Assembly (NCBI RefSeq): GCF_900007165.1
Contig: NZ_CYGY02000026.1
Span: 1-64,000 of the forward strand
Direction: 5' to 3'
Source: Paraburkholderia piptadeniae
GTDB taxonomy: Bacteria > Pseudomonadota > Gammaproteobacteria > Burkholderiales > Burkholderiaceae
Length of the DNA: 64,000 nt
Position numbers and translations under genes: made by a program
In this document: in pieces, positions 36,169 through 44,523 of the stretch
How the letters are laid out: every line of letters begins with the position of its first letter
Position numbering within the stretch: position 1 is the stretch's first letter
The notes under the pieces: model-generated
The model's database searches: none
Told to the model about the DNA's origin: nothing
Seen by the model: the letters and a program-made list of their open reading frames with translations, nothing else

Positions 36169-36750
36169 TTACCGGTCATTCAGCCCCTTTCCATCGAGAA
36201 TCTGCTGACTGCACTTTTCGACTCGCGCCGCCCTGGTTTTCGATTGCGTGGGCGCGGAGAAATAGAGAAGGTAAGCGCGTTGCCGGCCCGGCGTCAGCGC
36301 ATCGAAAGCGTCTTTCAACTCGGGCATTTCGTCCAGTTTGTTCTGGAATTCTTCTGGGACGGCGAATTCGGCGGTCTTTTTTAAAGTCACCTTCAAGCCG
36401 GCCTTTTCTACTTCGACGGCTTCGCGGATATAGGACTTCAGGACGTCGGCCATCGCGTCGATGTCGCGCACATCTGTGAACCGTATCTGGCGCGACGACT
36501 GCACGTTCTCGGTTTGCGCGATCAGAATGCCTTTCGCGTCCTTTAACAACGCACCTTTGAAAAACAGAAGCGCACAGTATTCCTTGAATCCGTGCATCAG
36601 AACGACGTTTCTTTTATCGAACGTATAGCAGGGAACGCCCCACTTCAATTCTTCCGTCAACTGACAGTCGAGAATGATCGCTCTCAGCTTCTCGAACTCT
36701 GTCTGCCATTTCTTGTTCTTGCTTAAAAAGGCATCGACCTCCGGATTCAT
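36169..36750 (-). CDS. YdeI/OmpD-associated family protein (DUF1801-like)
   Basis: A 193-residue cytoplasmic protein. The N-terminal half is a YdhG/DUF1801-type domain (WQTEFEKLRAIILDCQLTEELKWGVPCYTFDKRNVVLMHGFKEYCALLFFKGALL). The C-terminal part (EFAVPEEFQNKLDEMPELKDAFDALTPGRQRAYLLYFSAPTQSKTRAARVEKC) is the YdeI/OmpD-associated segment, linked in enterics to bacteriocin or peptide tolerance. ATG 36750 begins MNPEVDAFLSKNKKW. Base composition is clearly lower in GC than the neighbours, with lysine- and phenylalanine-rich usage, suggesting later acquisition. The role here is unknown. Confidence 0.85.
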   Translation of the reverse strand: MNPEVDAFLSKNKKWQTEFEKLRAIILDCQLTEELKWGVPCYTFDKRNVVLMHGFKEYCALLFFKGALLKDAKGILIAQTENVQSSRQIRFTDVRDIDAMADVLKSYIREAVEVEKAGLKVTLKKTAEFAVPEEFQNKLDEMPELKDAFDALTPGRQRAYLLYFSAPTQSKTRAARVEKCSQQILDGKGLNDR

Positions 36751-36858
36751 TTGCGGCGCTCCGACACGGAATGAACCTGTTATCTAACTGCATCAGCGTA
36801 ACAAGTCAATATCGGAGAGAGCGCCACGGTCGAAGACGGCGTGACGCTCGCGTCTCTA

Positions 36859-38217
36859 TCAATGCCCCAGCGACTCCACTTTATTCGGCAGCGTATCGAC
36901 GCCATGCGGCCGCGCCATCTGTTTGATCAGCAGCGCGACGCACGCGATCAGCCCCGCGACCGCGATCGTCGCGAACACGCCCGAGAAGGTGAAATGCCGG
37001 CGCGTCAGCTCGGCCACGAGGAACGACCCAGCGATTCCGCCGAAGCGTCCGACGCCGAGCATCCATGCCACGCCCGTCCCGCGCCCTTCAGTCGGATAGA
37101 ACGCAGCGGCAAGCGCCGGCATCGACGACTGCGCGGTGTTCATCAACACGCCCGCGATGAACACGATCGCCACGAGCGCGCCGACATTGCCCGCAGCCTG
37201 GCCGATGAAATAGACGCTGACGGCCGTCAGCGCATAACACACGGCGATCACGCGGTTCGCGTTGAAGCGATCCATCAGCACACCGCACAAAACCGCGCCC
37301 ACACCGCCCAGCGGGAAAAGCGCCGAAATCAGCGTCGCGCTCTTCGGCGTCAGGCCCGCATCCTTCAACAGAATTGGCATCCAGTTGATCGACGCATAGA
37401 AGATCACGAGGCCCATGAAATACGTGACCCACAGCATCACCGAGCCGACGATGTACGAACGCGACAGCACGACGCCCGCGCCCTTGCCACCCGTTTGCGG
37501 CGCGGTTTCCGTCATCACGAACGAACCGGCATCCAGCGCCGCCGACGAAATGCGCGCGAGCGTCGCGCGAATCCGCTCGACAGGATGACGGTTCGCCACC
37601 ATCAAGCGCACCGATTCCGGCATCTTGGCGAGCAGCACGACACCGAGCAGCAAAGGTGTCACGCCGCCGAGCATCAGCACGCTGCGCCAGCCGAAATGCG
37701 GAATCATCCACGCGGCGAGAAAGCCGCCGAACGCGGCGCCAAGCGGAAAGCCGCAGAACATCAGATTGATCACCGTCGCGCGGCGGCGATCGGGGCAGAA
37801 CTCGCCCATCATCGTGACGGCGTTCGGCATCGCAGCGCCAAGGCCGACGCCCGTGACGAAGCGCAGCACGGTCAATTGACCGATGCTCGACGAGAACGCC
37901 GACGCGAGACATGCAAAGCCGAACAGGAGCACCGAGCCGAGCAGCAGCGAGCGGCGTCCGAGGCGGTCGGACAACGGACCCGAACCGAGCGCGCCACAGG
38001 CGAGGCCAAACAGCGCGGCGCTCAGCACAGGCGCGAGATCGGGCTTGGAAAGATGCCACTCCGTGAGCAACGACGGCGCGATGAAGCCGATCGCCGCCGT
38101 GTCGAAACCATCCAGCAGGACGATCACGAAGCACATGAAGAAAATGAGCCATTGAAAGCCGCCGAATGGCTGCTCGTTGATGAACGTCTGAACGTTCACG
38201 ACGGAAGTGCGGTTCAT
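36859..38217 (-). CDS. MFS aromatic-acid:H+ symporter (AAHS family, PcaK/MhpT-like)
   Basis: A 452-residue transporter with 12 predicted membrane helices. The helix-1 motif VIVLLDGFDTAAIGFIAPSLL and the loop motif GPLSDRLGRRSLLLGSVLLFGF are diagnostic of aromatic acid:H+ symporters, which import 4-hydroxybenzoate, protocatechuate and similar acids. ATG 38217 has GGAGACAGG upstream. A 12-base element in front of the gene is almost identical to one in the pcaF operator region, which fits control by the PcaR-type regulator. The exact substrate is not determined. Confidence 0.9.
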   Translation of the reverse strand: MNRTSVVNVQTFINEQPFGGFQWLIFFMCFVIVLLDGFDTAAIGFIAPSLLTEWHLSKPDLAPVLSAALFGLACGALGSGPLSDRLGRRSLLLGSVLLFGFACLASAFSSSIGQLTVLRFVTGVGLGAAMPNAVTMMGEFCPDRRRATVINLMFCGFPLGAAFGGFLAAWMIPHFGWRSVLMLGGVTPLLLGVVLLAKMPESVRLMVANRHPVERIRATLARISSAALDAGSFVMTETAPQTGGKGAGVVLSRSYIVGSVMLWVTYFMGLVIFYASINWMPILLKDAGLTPKSATLISALFPLGGVGAVLCGVLMDRFNANRVIAVCYALTAVSVYFIGQAAGNVGALVAIVFIAGVLMNTAQSSMPALAAAFYPTEGRGTGVAWMLGVGRFGGIAGSFLVAELTRRHFTFSGVFATIAVAGLIACVALLIKQMARPHGVDTLPNKVESLGH

Positions 38218-38371
38218 CGCCTGTCTCCTACACATGGCGCAGCTTGCTGTGCTGCGTCCAGTCGCCCTAAAGTGCCTGGAAATATTGCACGATACCGATC
38301 TCCGTGCTTCGCTTCGATCCTGTCAACCGGCGCAAACCGCGCCTTTTGGCGTCGACATTCACGCATCACGC

Positions 38372-38408
38372 GTTGTTCGTATATCGCACAATCTTTCAGA
38401 TTGCGAAC
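38372..38408. promoter_or_regulatory. Candidate PcaR-regulon element upstream of the aromatic-acid transporter
   Basis: TTGTTCG at 38373-38379, the reverse complement of the pcaF half-site CGAACAA, is followed by ATATCGCACAAT (38381-38392). The latter matches 11 of 12 bases of ATATCGAACAAT at 8471-8482. A CGAAC lies at 38404-38408. The element is about 165 bases upstream of the transporter start, in the same orientation relative to its gene as at pcaF. Confidence 0.5.
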
Positions 38409-38611
38409 ACTTTAGCGGTTGGACTCGGCGAGCGTCAACGAAGGGTAACTACCGATGGCCGAAGCCGCCTCACAAAACCGCTTGTCGATACGAGCGCCTT
38501 ATCAAGCGTAGCAGGCGCTCCCGTCAAACATCGTTGCGCGCCCAAGTATTTTCCCGTCACTCACTTACAAACAAAAAACTTCCATTACGTTTTACTTTCA
38601 TCTATAACGAC

Positions 38612-38684
38612 AGGGCATGCGCGAACACGCCTGTCTCGTTGCATGTCCTCAGCCCGTCTGTGCTAGCCGACGGGCTTTTTTTTT
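38612..38684 (+). ncRNA. Two hairpins and a T-run: 3' end of a probable small RNA or terminated leader
   Basis: AGGGCATGC (38612-38620) pairs with GCATGTCCT (38641-38649) with one G-T pair. It is immediately followed by AGCCCGTC (38651-38658) pairing with GACGGGCT (38669-38676) and a run of nine T. This is a strong Rho-independent terminator on the plus strand. No plus-strand gene lies upstream within 2 kb, so it most likely ends a non-coding RNA started between about 38250 and 38600. The 5' end cannot be placed. Confidence 0.55.
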
Positions 38685-38767
38685 GCTCACCCAGCATAAG
38701 CCAAGACGACCTACAACTTCCTTTCATCAAACGAACCGACTCGGTGAAAACCCCTTGCCGCTTTCAC

Positions 38768-38795
38768 TTGACTTACTTGATATATCACATATCGT
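38768..38795 (+). promoter_or_regulatory. Candidate sigma-70 promoter of the OxlT-like gene
   Basis: TTGACT (five of six) and TATCGT (four of six) are separated by 16 bases containing the palindrome GATATATC, about 150 bases upstream of the start codon. Confidence 0.42.
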
Positions 38796-38946
38796 ATGGG
38801 ATCTATCAGCGCTGCATTTTTAGCGGACGGTGATCGGAAGCGTGGTCAGAGCTTTCGCAAATTATTAGGCAAGCAAGTTGGCAACCATCAAGCATGGGAC
38901 GAGAGTCAGCGCGAAAGCGCAGCTCCCGTCGACCAAGGAGACAGAG

Positions 38947-40296
38947 ATGAAGACGGAGCATCAGGAACAGGCGGCATCGTGGTACGCATCACCGTGGGTG
39001 CAACTGGTATTCGGCGTGATCTGCATGGCAATGATCGCCAACATGCAATACGGCTGGACGTTGTTCGTCAATCCCATCGACGAGAAGTACCACTGGGGCC
39101 GCGCCGCCATTCAGGTCGCGTTCACCATCTTCGTCGTGACAGAGACATGGCTCGTGCCGATCGAGGGCTATCTCGTCGACAAGTACGGCCCTAAACCGGT
39201 CGTGGTCGGCGGCGGCCTGCTGTGCGCGCTCGCGTGGGTGATCAACTCGATGGCGACGTCGCTGCCGCTGTTGTACGTGGCGGCGGCCATCGGCGGCATC
39301 GGCGCGGGAGCCGTGTATGGCACGTGCGTCGGCAATGCGCTCAAGTGGTTCCCCACCCGCCGCGGGCTCGCAGCGGGCATCACGGCGGCCGGATTCGGCG
39401 CGGGCTCGGCGGCGACCGTCGTGCCGATCGCGAACATGATCAAGCACAGCGGATACGAAGCCACCTTCCTCTGGTTCGGCCTCGGCCAGGGCATCGTCGT
39501 GTTCGCGCTCGGTCTCTTCCTGCTTGCGCCGCCCGCCAGCATGCTCGCCAATGTGAGCAATGCGGTGAAGAGCGCGCTCAAGCGCGGCGTCCACAACGCG
39601 ACGCCTCGCGAAGTGGTCTCCGCACCCGTGTTCTGGGTCATGTACCTGATGTTCGTGATGATGGCGGCAGGCGGCCTGATGGCGACGGCGCAACTGGGCC
39701 CCATCGCCAAGGACTTCGGCTTGCACGATTCGCCCGTTTCGCTGATCGGCCTGACGCTGCCCGCGCTGACGTTCGCACTCGCGATCGACCGCGTGCTCAA
39801 CGGCTTGACGCGCCCGTTCTTCGGCTGGGTATCCGACCGCATCGGCCGTGAGAACACGATGTTCGTCGCGTTTGCGATCGAGGCGATCGGCATTGTCGCG
39901 CTGTCGAAGTTCGGCCATAGTCCGACTGCGTTCGTCGTGCTGACGGGCATCGTGTTCTTCGCGTGGGGCGAGATCTACAGCCTCTTCCCGGCGACTTGCG
40001 GCGACACCTTCGGACCGAAGTTCGCCGCGACCAACGCAGGCCTGCTGTACACGGCAAAAGGCACGGCCGCGCTGCTCGTGCCGTTCACGAGCATCGTCAC
40101 GGCGGCGACGGGAAGCTGGCATGCCGTGTTCATGCTCGCATCCGGCATGGCCGCCGTCGCGGCGCTGCTGGCGCTGTTCGTGCTCAAGCCGATGCGGCGC
40201 GCGTATGTGCTCCAACATGCGGAACCGTCGCTGGACATGCCGTACGAATCCGCTCGCATCAGCGAATCGGCGCGCATTTCGGCGGGTGGAGGCTAA
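38947..40296 (+). CDS. MFS transporter, oxalate/formate antiporter (OxlT)-like
   Basis: A 449-residue, 12-helix carrier beginning MKTEHQEQAASWYASPWVQL. Blocks shared with the partial paralogue at 1-778 include ETWLVPIEGYLVDKYGPKPVV, GTCVGNALKWFPTRRGLAAG, TAAGFGAGSAATVVPIANM and AAGGLMATAQLGPIAKDFG. Helices 7-12 include RPFFGWVSDRIGRENTMF and FAWGEIYSLFPATCGDTFGPKFAATNAGLLYTAKGTAALLVPF. ATG 38947 has AAGGAGACAG upstream. The family exchanges dicarboxylate for monocarboxylate; in Burkholderiales such genes often sit near oxalyl-CoA genes, which are not seen here. Confidence 0.9.
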   Translation: MKTEHQEQAASWYASPWVQLVFGVICMAMIANMQYGWTLFVNPIDEKYHWGRAAIQVAFTIFVVTETWLVPIEGYLVDKYGPKPVVVGGGLLCALAWVINSMATSLPLLYVAAAIGGIGAGAVYGTCVGNALKWFPTRRGLAAGITAAGFGAGSAATVVPIANMIKHSGYEATFLWFGLGQGIVVFALGLFLLAPPASMLANVSNAVKSALKRGVHNATPREVVSAPVFWVMYLMFVMMAAGGLMATAQLGPIAKDFGLHDSPVSLIGLTLPALTFALAIDRVLNGLTRPFFGWVSDRIGRENTMFVAFAIEAIGIVALSKFGHSPTAFVVLTGIVFFAWGEIYSLFPATCGDTFGPKFAATNAGLLYTAKGTAALLVPFTSIVTAATGSWHAVFMLASGMAAVAALLALFVLKPMRRAYVLQHAEPSLDMPYESARISESARISAGGG

Positions 40297-40335
40297 ACAG
40301 CGGCGAGGGTCTCCGCTGAACAACGCTGATCTGAT

Positions 40336-40356
40336 CGGCGGCACGCGTTGCCGCCG
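40336..40356 (+). terminator. Stem-loop after the OxlT-like gene
   Basis: CGGCGGC and GCCGCCG pair perfectly around a 7-base loop 40 bases past the stop. There is no T-run, so termination is only possible. Confidence 0.4.
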
Positions 40357-40665
40357 CCGTTGTAACGGTGTCCGCTCGCGATCCATACGCGATTGCGAAG
40401 CGGACACCCATTCACGCACATGCCAAACCTGGCGCACTCTGTAGCAGGCGGCGTGACACACTGCCCCTGCCGCGAACGCTGCCGCCGCGCGCCCGCGCTG
40501 CACGTGCCATCGCAGGAAGTCACGCGGCGCGCCGCGACGTTCGCCTGGCACGAACCGTGCGCGCCACGCTTTCGCTGATGCGCACGCCCCTCTCCGACGC
40601 TTCCTTTCAGATCCGCTGGCGTACGTGTCGCCTTTCAACAACGGCCGACCGCAGAGGCGAATCCG
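40357..40665. other. Leader region of the mxa-like operon
   Basis: No supported gene is visible in these roughly 310 bases. The region should carry the promoter of the six-gene operon starting at 40666; no clear -35/-10 pair stands out. Confidence 0.4.
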
Positions 40666-41685
40666 ATGGAAAGCGAAGAGCTACTCGAGGACTGGCGCAA
40701 GCTCGCGCTCGATATCGAGCATCAGGTGGAGAACGCTGTCATCGGGCAGCGCGAGACCATCCGTCTGATCAACGTCGCGCTGTTCGCGCGTGGCCACGCG
40801 CTGCTGGAAGGAGGCGTCGGCGTCGGCAAGACGACGATCCTGCGCGCATTCGCGCGAGCGATCGGCGGCGATTTCGAGCGCGTCGAAGGCACGATCGATC
40901 TGATGCCGGGCGATCTCGTGTATCACACGTATGTCGATGCCGAAGGCAAGCCGCGCATCGAGCCGGGCCCGCTGATCAAGCACGGCGAACGGCTCGCGAC
41001 ATTCTTCTTCAACGAGATCAACCGCGCGCGTCCGCAAGTGCAATCGCTGCTGCTGCGCGCGATGGCCGAGCGCTCCGTGTTTGCGTTCGACCGCGAATAC
41101 CGCTTCCCGCACATGACCGTGTTCGCCGACCGCAACAAGGTCGAGAAAGAAGAAACGTTCGAGCTGGCGGCGGCTGCACGCGACCGCTTCATGTTCGAGC
41201 TGAACATGTCGACGCCCGACGATCAGCCCGCGCGTCGCGCGCTCGTGTTCGACCCCGCCTTTCACGACACGGAAGCGCTGCTCGCGCGCGTCGCGCCCGA
41301 CGTGCTGCCGTGGCAACGGCTCAATGCAATCGCGGCGGGGATTCAGCGCACGATTCACGCGAGCGAAGCGATCGAACGTTACGCGCTCGACATCTGGCGC
41401 GCGACGGAAAACCCGACGCAATTCGACATCGCGCTCGAGGACGTGGACATGCAGCGCCTGATCCTCGCCGGCGCGAGCCCGCGCGGCATGAGCGCGCTGC
41501 TGCGCGCGGCGCGCGTCGTCGCGTGGCTCGAAGGGCGCACGTATCTGATGCCCGAGGACATTCACCGCGTGCTGCTGCCGACGCTCGGCCATCGCGTGTA
41601 CTTCACGCCCGTCTACGAACTGCGCCGCCAGGAACTCGCCGATGCGCTGATCGCGCAGATCGTATCGAGGATCGCGGCGCCGTGA
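40666..41685 (+). CDS. MoxR-family AAA ATPase, MxaR-like
   Basis: A 339-residue AAA+ ATPase. Walker A is GVGVGKTT at residues 50-57, the Walker B region is ATFFFNEINRARPQVQ, and the usual MoxR blocks follow (LLLRAMAERSVFAFDREYRFP, then SPRGMSALLRAARVVAWLEGRTYLMPEDIHRVLLPTLGHRV). MoxR ATPases act with VWA partners as chaperones that insert metal or cofactor. The gene opens a six-gene chain with GTGA/ATGA overlaps whose order matches mxaRSACKL of methylotrophs. In that system MxaR helps activate methanol dehydrogenase. No such enzyme is in this window; the aauBEDA amine dehydrogenase lies downstream. Confidence 0.9.
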   Translation: MESEELLEDWRKLALDIEHQVENAVIGQRETIRLINVALFARGHALLEGGVGVGKTTILRAFARAIGGDFERVEGTIDLMPGDLVYHTYVDAEGKPRIEPGPLIKHGERLATFFFNEINRARPQVQSLLLRAMAERSVFAFDREYRFPHMTVFADRNKVEKEETFELAAAARDRFMFELNMSTPDDQPARRALVFDPAFHDTEALLARVAPDVLPWQRLNAIAAGIQRTIHASEAIERYALDIWRATENPTQFDIALEDVDMQRLILAGASPRGMSALLRAARVVAWLEGRTYLMPEDIHRVLLPTLGHRVYFTPVYELRRQELADALIAQIVSRIAAP

Positions 41686-42554
41686 ACACGCTGACAGAGT
41701 TCCAGTACCGCCTGCCGATGCGCGTATCGGGCGCGCGGCCCGGCGGACATCGCGGCTCCAGTGTCGGCATCGGCCAGGAGTTCGCGGCGCACACGCGGCT
41801 GTTCGACTATCCCGATCCGCGCCGGATCGATGTGCGCGCAAGCGTGCGCACGGTCCAGCGCGAGTGGCTCGTGCGCGTTCACCGGCAGCGCGTGGCCGTG
41901 GCCGTGCATGCCGTCGTCGATGTGTCGGGGTCGATGCGCTTCGGCGCCGCGCACACGAAGCTCGATGTCGCCGCAACGTTCGTCGAGGCCCTCGGACACA
42001 GCGCGTTTCGCATCGGCGATCCCGTCGGCATGATCGCCTTCGACGATACCGGGCGCGAAGATCTCTTCGTGCCCGCGCGGCACGCGCGCGGCATGGGCGC
42101 GCTGATGGGCGAACTGCTGCGCGCGTCTACGCAAACGGCGGCGCCGCCGCAAACGGGCGCGCGCGCGGGCGGCTTGCGCGATGCCGTCACGCGTCTTGCG
42201 GGGCGCGCGTGTCTCGTCTTTCTCGTCTCCGATTTTCACTGGCCGCTCGACGCGCTGTCTGGACTGCTCGACACGCTGACTCACGCGTGGGTCGTCCCCA
42301 TCGTGATCTGGGACCGCGCCGAAATCGAGCCGCCGTCGCAGAACGGCTGGATGTCGCTGGCCGATATCGAATCGGGCGAGGCGCGGACGATGTGGATGCG
42401 CGACTCGGTCCGCAACCGCTGGCGCAATGCCGTCGCCGAACGGCAAGCGCAAATCGTCGCTGCGTTTGCTCGTCATGGCATCCGTCCGTTCTTCAATCGC
42501 GGCGCGTTCAATGCCGAGGCGCTCAGCCGCTACTTTCTCGAGATGACGGCATGA
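41682..42554 (+). CDS. DUF58 protein with VWA-type metal site, MxaS-like
   Basis: A 290-residue protein starting at GTG 41682, which overlaps the ATPase stop as GTGA. It begins NTLTEFQYRLPMRVSGARPGGHRGSSVG, the typical DUF58/MxaS region, and has an intact metal-ion-dependent adhesion site D80-VSGSM. There is no membrane segment, so it is probably cytoplasmic and the direct partner of the MoxR ATPase. The C-terminal FLVSDFHWPLDALSGLLDTL completes the VWA fold. Position two in the cluster and length match MxaS. Confidence 0.85.
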   Translation: MNTLTEFQYRLPMRVSGARPGGHRGSSVGIGQEFAAHTRLFDYPDPRRIDVRASVRTVQREWLVRVHRQRVAVAVHAVVDVSGSMRFGAAHTKLDVAATFVEALGHSAFRIGDPVGMIAFDDTGREDLFVPARHARGMGALMGELLRASTQTAAPPQTGARAGGLRDAVTRLAGRACLVFLVSDFHWPLDALSGLLDTLTHAWVVPIVIWDRAEIEPPSQNGWMSLADIESGEARTMWMRDSVRNRWRNAVAERQAQIVAAFARHGIRPFFNRGAFNAEALSRYFLEMTA

Positions 42555-43528
42555 ATCGCGCTGACGTCCCGTCGTCGATGCAGTCTTCGCGCGCATGTGC
42601 GCAACGCGCGCGCTCGCACTTCGTTGCGCTTGCAGCTGTTCTGATGATCGCAAGCATTGCTGGACGGACAACACATGCAGCGCCCGCAACGTCACAACCA
42701 ACGCCACAAGCACCGCAGACTAAACCTGCCACCGTGCAACAGCCTCGCGCGTTCGGCCATGTGCTCGGCGACATCTTGACCCAGCAGATTCTCTTCGACG
42801 ATCACGGAACCGACGCGGCGCTTTCCGCGATGCCATCGACAGGCCGCGTCAACGCGTGGCTCGAACGCCGCCCGCCGTCGATTAGAACCGATGCCGATGG
42901 CCGCCGCTGGCTCGTGCTCGACTATCAGGTGATGAATTCGCCGCGCGCGCCGACCGTGACTTCGACGCCGCCGCTGCAATTGCGTCTAACGTCGGGCGCG
43001 ACGCTCGATATCGCGGAGAGTCCACTGTCGATCGGCCCGCTCGCGCCCTTGAGCGTCGCCGACGCGGGACGCCTCGCGACGCTTCAGCCCGACCGGCTGC
43101 TTCCCACGCAATCCACTGCGCCGCTCGAACGCGCGATGGCCGTCTGGATCGCACTGACCGTCGCGGTGCTGCTCGCGTGGCTGGGCTGGTGGATCGCGCG
43201 CAACAGGCGCGACGCGATGCGGCTTCCGTTCGCGAAGGCGTGGGCCCGCTTCGGCCAGCACGACGACGCCGCGCTCGAAGCGGACCCCGACGCATGGCGC
43301 GGCCTGCATCGGGCGCTCGACGAAGCGGCGGGACGCGTCGTGCACGCCGGCTCGATCCTTGGCCTGACGAACAACGCGCCTCATCTGCGCGAGCTTCGGC
43401 CGCAGATCGAGCAGTTCTTCCAGCGATCGTCGGACCGCTTCTTCGGCGACCTGCCCGTCGCGACGCCGTTTTCGCTGCGCGAGCTGTTCCGCGCGCTCTA
43501 TCGCGCAGAAAAGCGTCATCACCGATGA
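42551..43528 (+). CDS. Membrane protein in the MxaA position
   Basis: A 325-residue protein, ATG 42551 overlapping the previous stop (ATGA). A signal-like segment (FVALAAVLMIASIAGRTTHA) and a proline/glutamine-rich linker lead to a beta-rich periplasmic part (FGHVLGDILTQQILF, RRWLVLDYQVMNSPRAPTV, LRLTSGATLDI). A membrane helix (MAVWIALTVAVLLAWLGWWIA) and a cytoplasmic helical tail ending FSLRELFRALYRAEKRHH follow. This topology matches MxaA, needed in methylotrophs for calcium-dependent maturation of methanol dehydrogenase. Sequence similarity to MxaA is judged from layout, so the name is tentative. Confidence 0.75.
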   Translation: MNRADVPSSMQSSRACAQRARSHFVALAAVLMIASIAGRTTHAAPATSQPTPQAPQTKPATVQQPRAFGHVLGDILTQQILFDDHGTDAALSAMPSTGRVNAWLERRPPSIRTDADGRRWLVLDYQVMNSPRAPTVTSTPPLQLRLTSGATLDIAESPLSIGPLAPLSVADAGRLATLQPDRLLPTQSTAPLERAMAVWIALTVAVLLAWLGWWIARNRRDAMRLPFAKAWARFGQHDDAALEADPDAWRGLHRALDEAAGRVVHAGSILGLTNNAPHLRELRPQIEQFFQRSSDRFFGDLPVATPFSLRELFRALYRAEKRHHR

Positions 43529-44523
43529 GCACGCCTCCCGACTTCCTCTATCCGTGGGCGCTCGCGCTGCTGCCGCTCGCTGCGTTGCCGCTGCTGCGCC
43601 GGAGCATCGACATGCTGCCGTATTCGTACGTCGCGTGGCTGCCGCGCGACCGCGCGGGCGGCGTCGTCGCCTTCGTCTGGCGAGCGGCCGCGATGCTCGC
43701 GCTCGCGGCCGTCATCGTCGGGCTGGCGGGCCCAGGCTTCTCCGGCGAACAGAAACGGATCACGGGAGCGGGCGCCGAAATCCTGATCCTGATGGACGGA
43801 AGCGGCAGCATGTACGCGCCGATGGGCACCGGCAGCGCGAATGTCGCCGACGCGCCGACGGCGGGTGAAACGAAGAACCAGATGGCACGCGATGCGATCA
43901 GCGCATTCGTCGCGCAGCGCGTCAACGACCGCTTCGCGTTCATGCTGTTCGGCACGCATCCGATGCTGGCCGTGCCCTTCACGCGCAATCGCACGGTGAT
44001 CGACGCCGCTATCAATGCGACGGCCGTCGGGCGCGGCATGCCCGACACGCTGCTCGATCGTGGCATCCAGTCAGCCGTCGAGCTGTTCGACGGCCGCGCG
44101 CGCACGAGCAGCCGCGCGATCGTGCTGGTATCGGACGGCGGCGCGCTGCTCGACAACGTTGCGCGCGAGCGCATTCGCGCGGGGCTCGCGCGCAATGGCG
44201 TCGCGCTGTATTTCATCTATCTGCGCAGCGGCGTGTACAGCCCCGATCTGCATGCGCGGCTCGCCGCATCGGACCATTCACCGGAAGCCGAGTTGCATCG
44301 TTACTTCCTGTCGATGCCGACACCTTATCGTCTGTACCAGGCGGACAGCCCTCAACAGGTTGCGCGCGCAATGACCGACATCGCGCGCAACGAGAACGCG
44401 CCCGTGTCGTTCGTCGAGCGGCTGCCGCGACAGGACGGCAGCGCATGGTGTTTCGCAACGGCGTTGCTCTGCTGCGTGTTGCTGCTGTGCATCTGGTTCG
44501 TGCAAAAGCGGAGTCTGTCGTGA
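43525..44523 (+). CDS. Membrane VWA-domain protein, MxaC-like
   Basis: A 332-residue protein, ATG 43525 overlapping the previous stop. It has an N-terminal BatA-like segment (FLYPWALALLPLAALPLL), a second helix (AAAMLALAAVIVGLAGPGF), and a periplasmic VWA domain with the full metal site D91-GSGSM and IVLVSDGGALLD. A C-terminal membrane helix (FATALLCCVLLLCIWFV) follows. The topology is that of MxaC and Bat proteins. It probably works with the downstream VWA protein on an exported client protein. Confidence 0.85.
   Translation: MSTPPDFLYPWALALLPLAALPLLRRSIDMLPYSYVAWLPRDRAGGVVAFVWRAAAMLALAAVIVGLAGPGFSGEQKRITGAGAEILILMDGSGSMYAPMGTGSANVADAPTAGETKNQMARDAISAFVAQRVNDRFAFMLFGTHPMLAVPFTRNRTVIDAAINATAVGRGMPDTLLDRGIQSAVELFDGRARTSSRAIVLVSDGGALLDNVARERIRAGLARNGVALYFIYLRSGVYSPDLHARLAASDHSPEAELHRYFLSMPTPYRLYQADSPQQVARAMTDIARNENAPVSFVERLPRQDGSAWCFATALLCCVLLLCIWFVQKRSLS

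Larger units (their letters stand above)
38218..38946. other. Long non-coding region between two divergent transporter genes
   Basis: This 729-base region holds no supported protein gene. It contains an operator-like element near 38381, a tandem hairpin plus T-run ending at 38684 that would terminate a plus-strand transcript, and a sigma-70-like promoter at 38768 for the transporter at 38947. The stretch is AT-richer than its surroundings. Confidence 0.7.

Noticed and set aside
38989-40641. 550-codon open frame opposite the OxlT-like gene
   Set aside because: The reading is Arg/Ala/His-rich and mirrors the codon pattern of the real transporter gene on the other strand.
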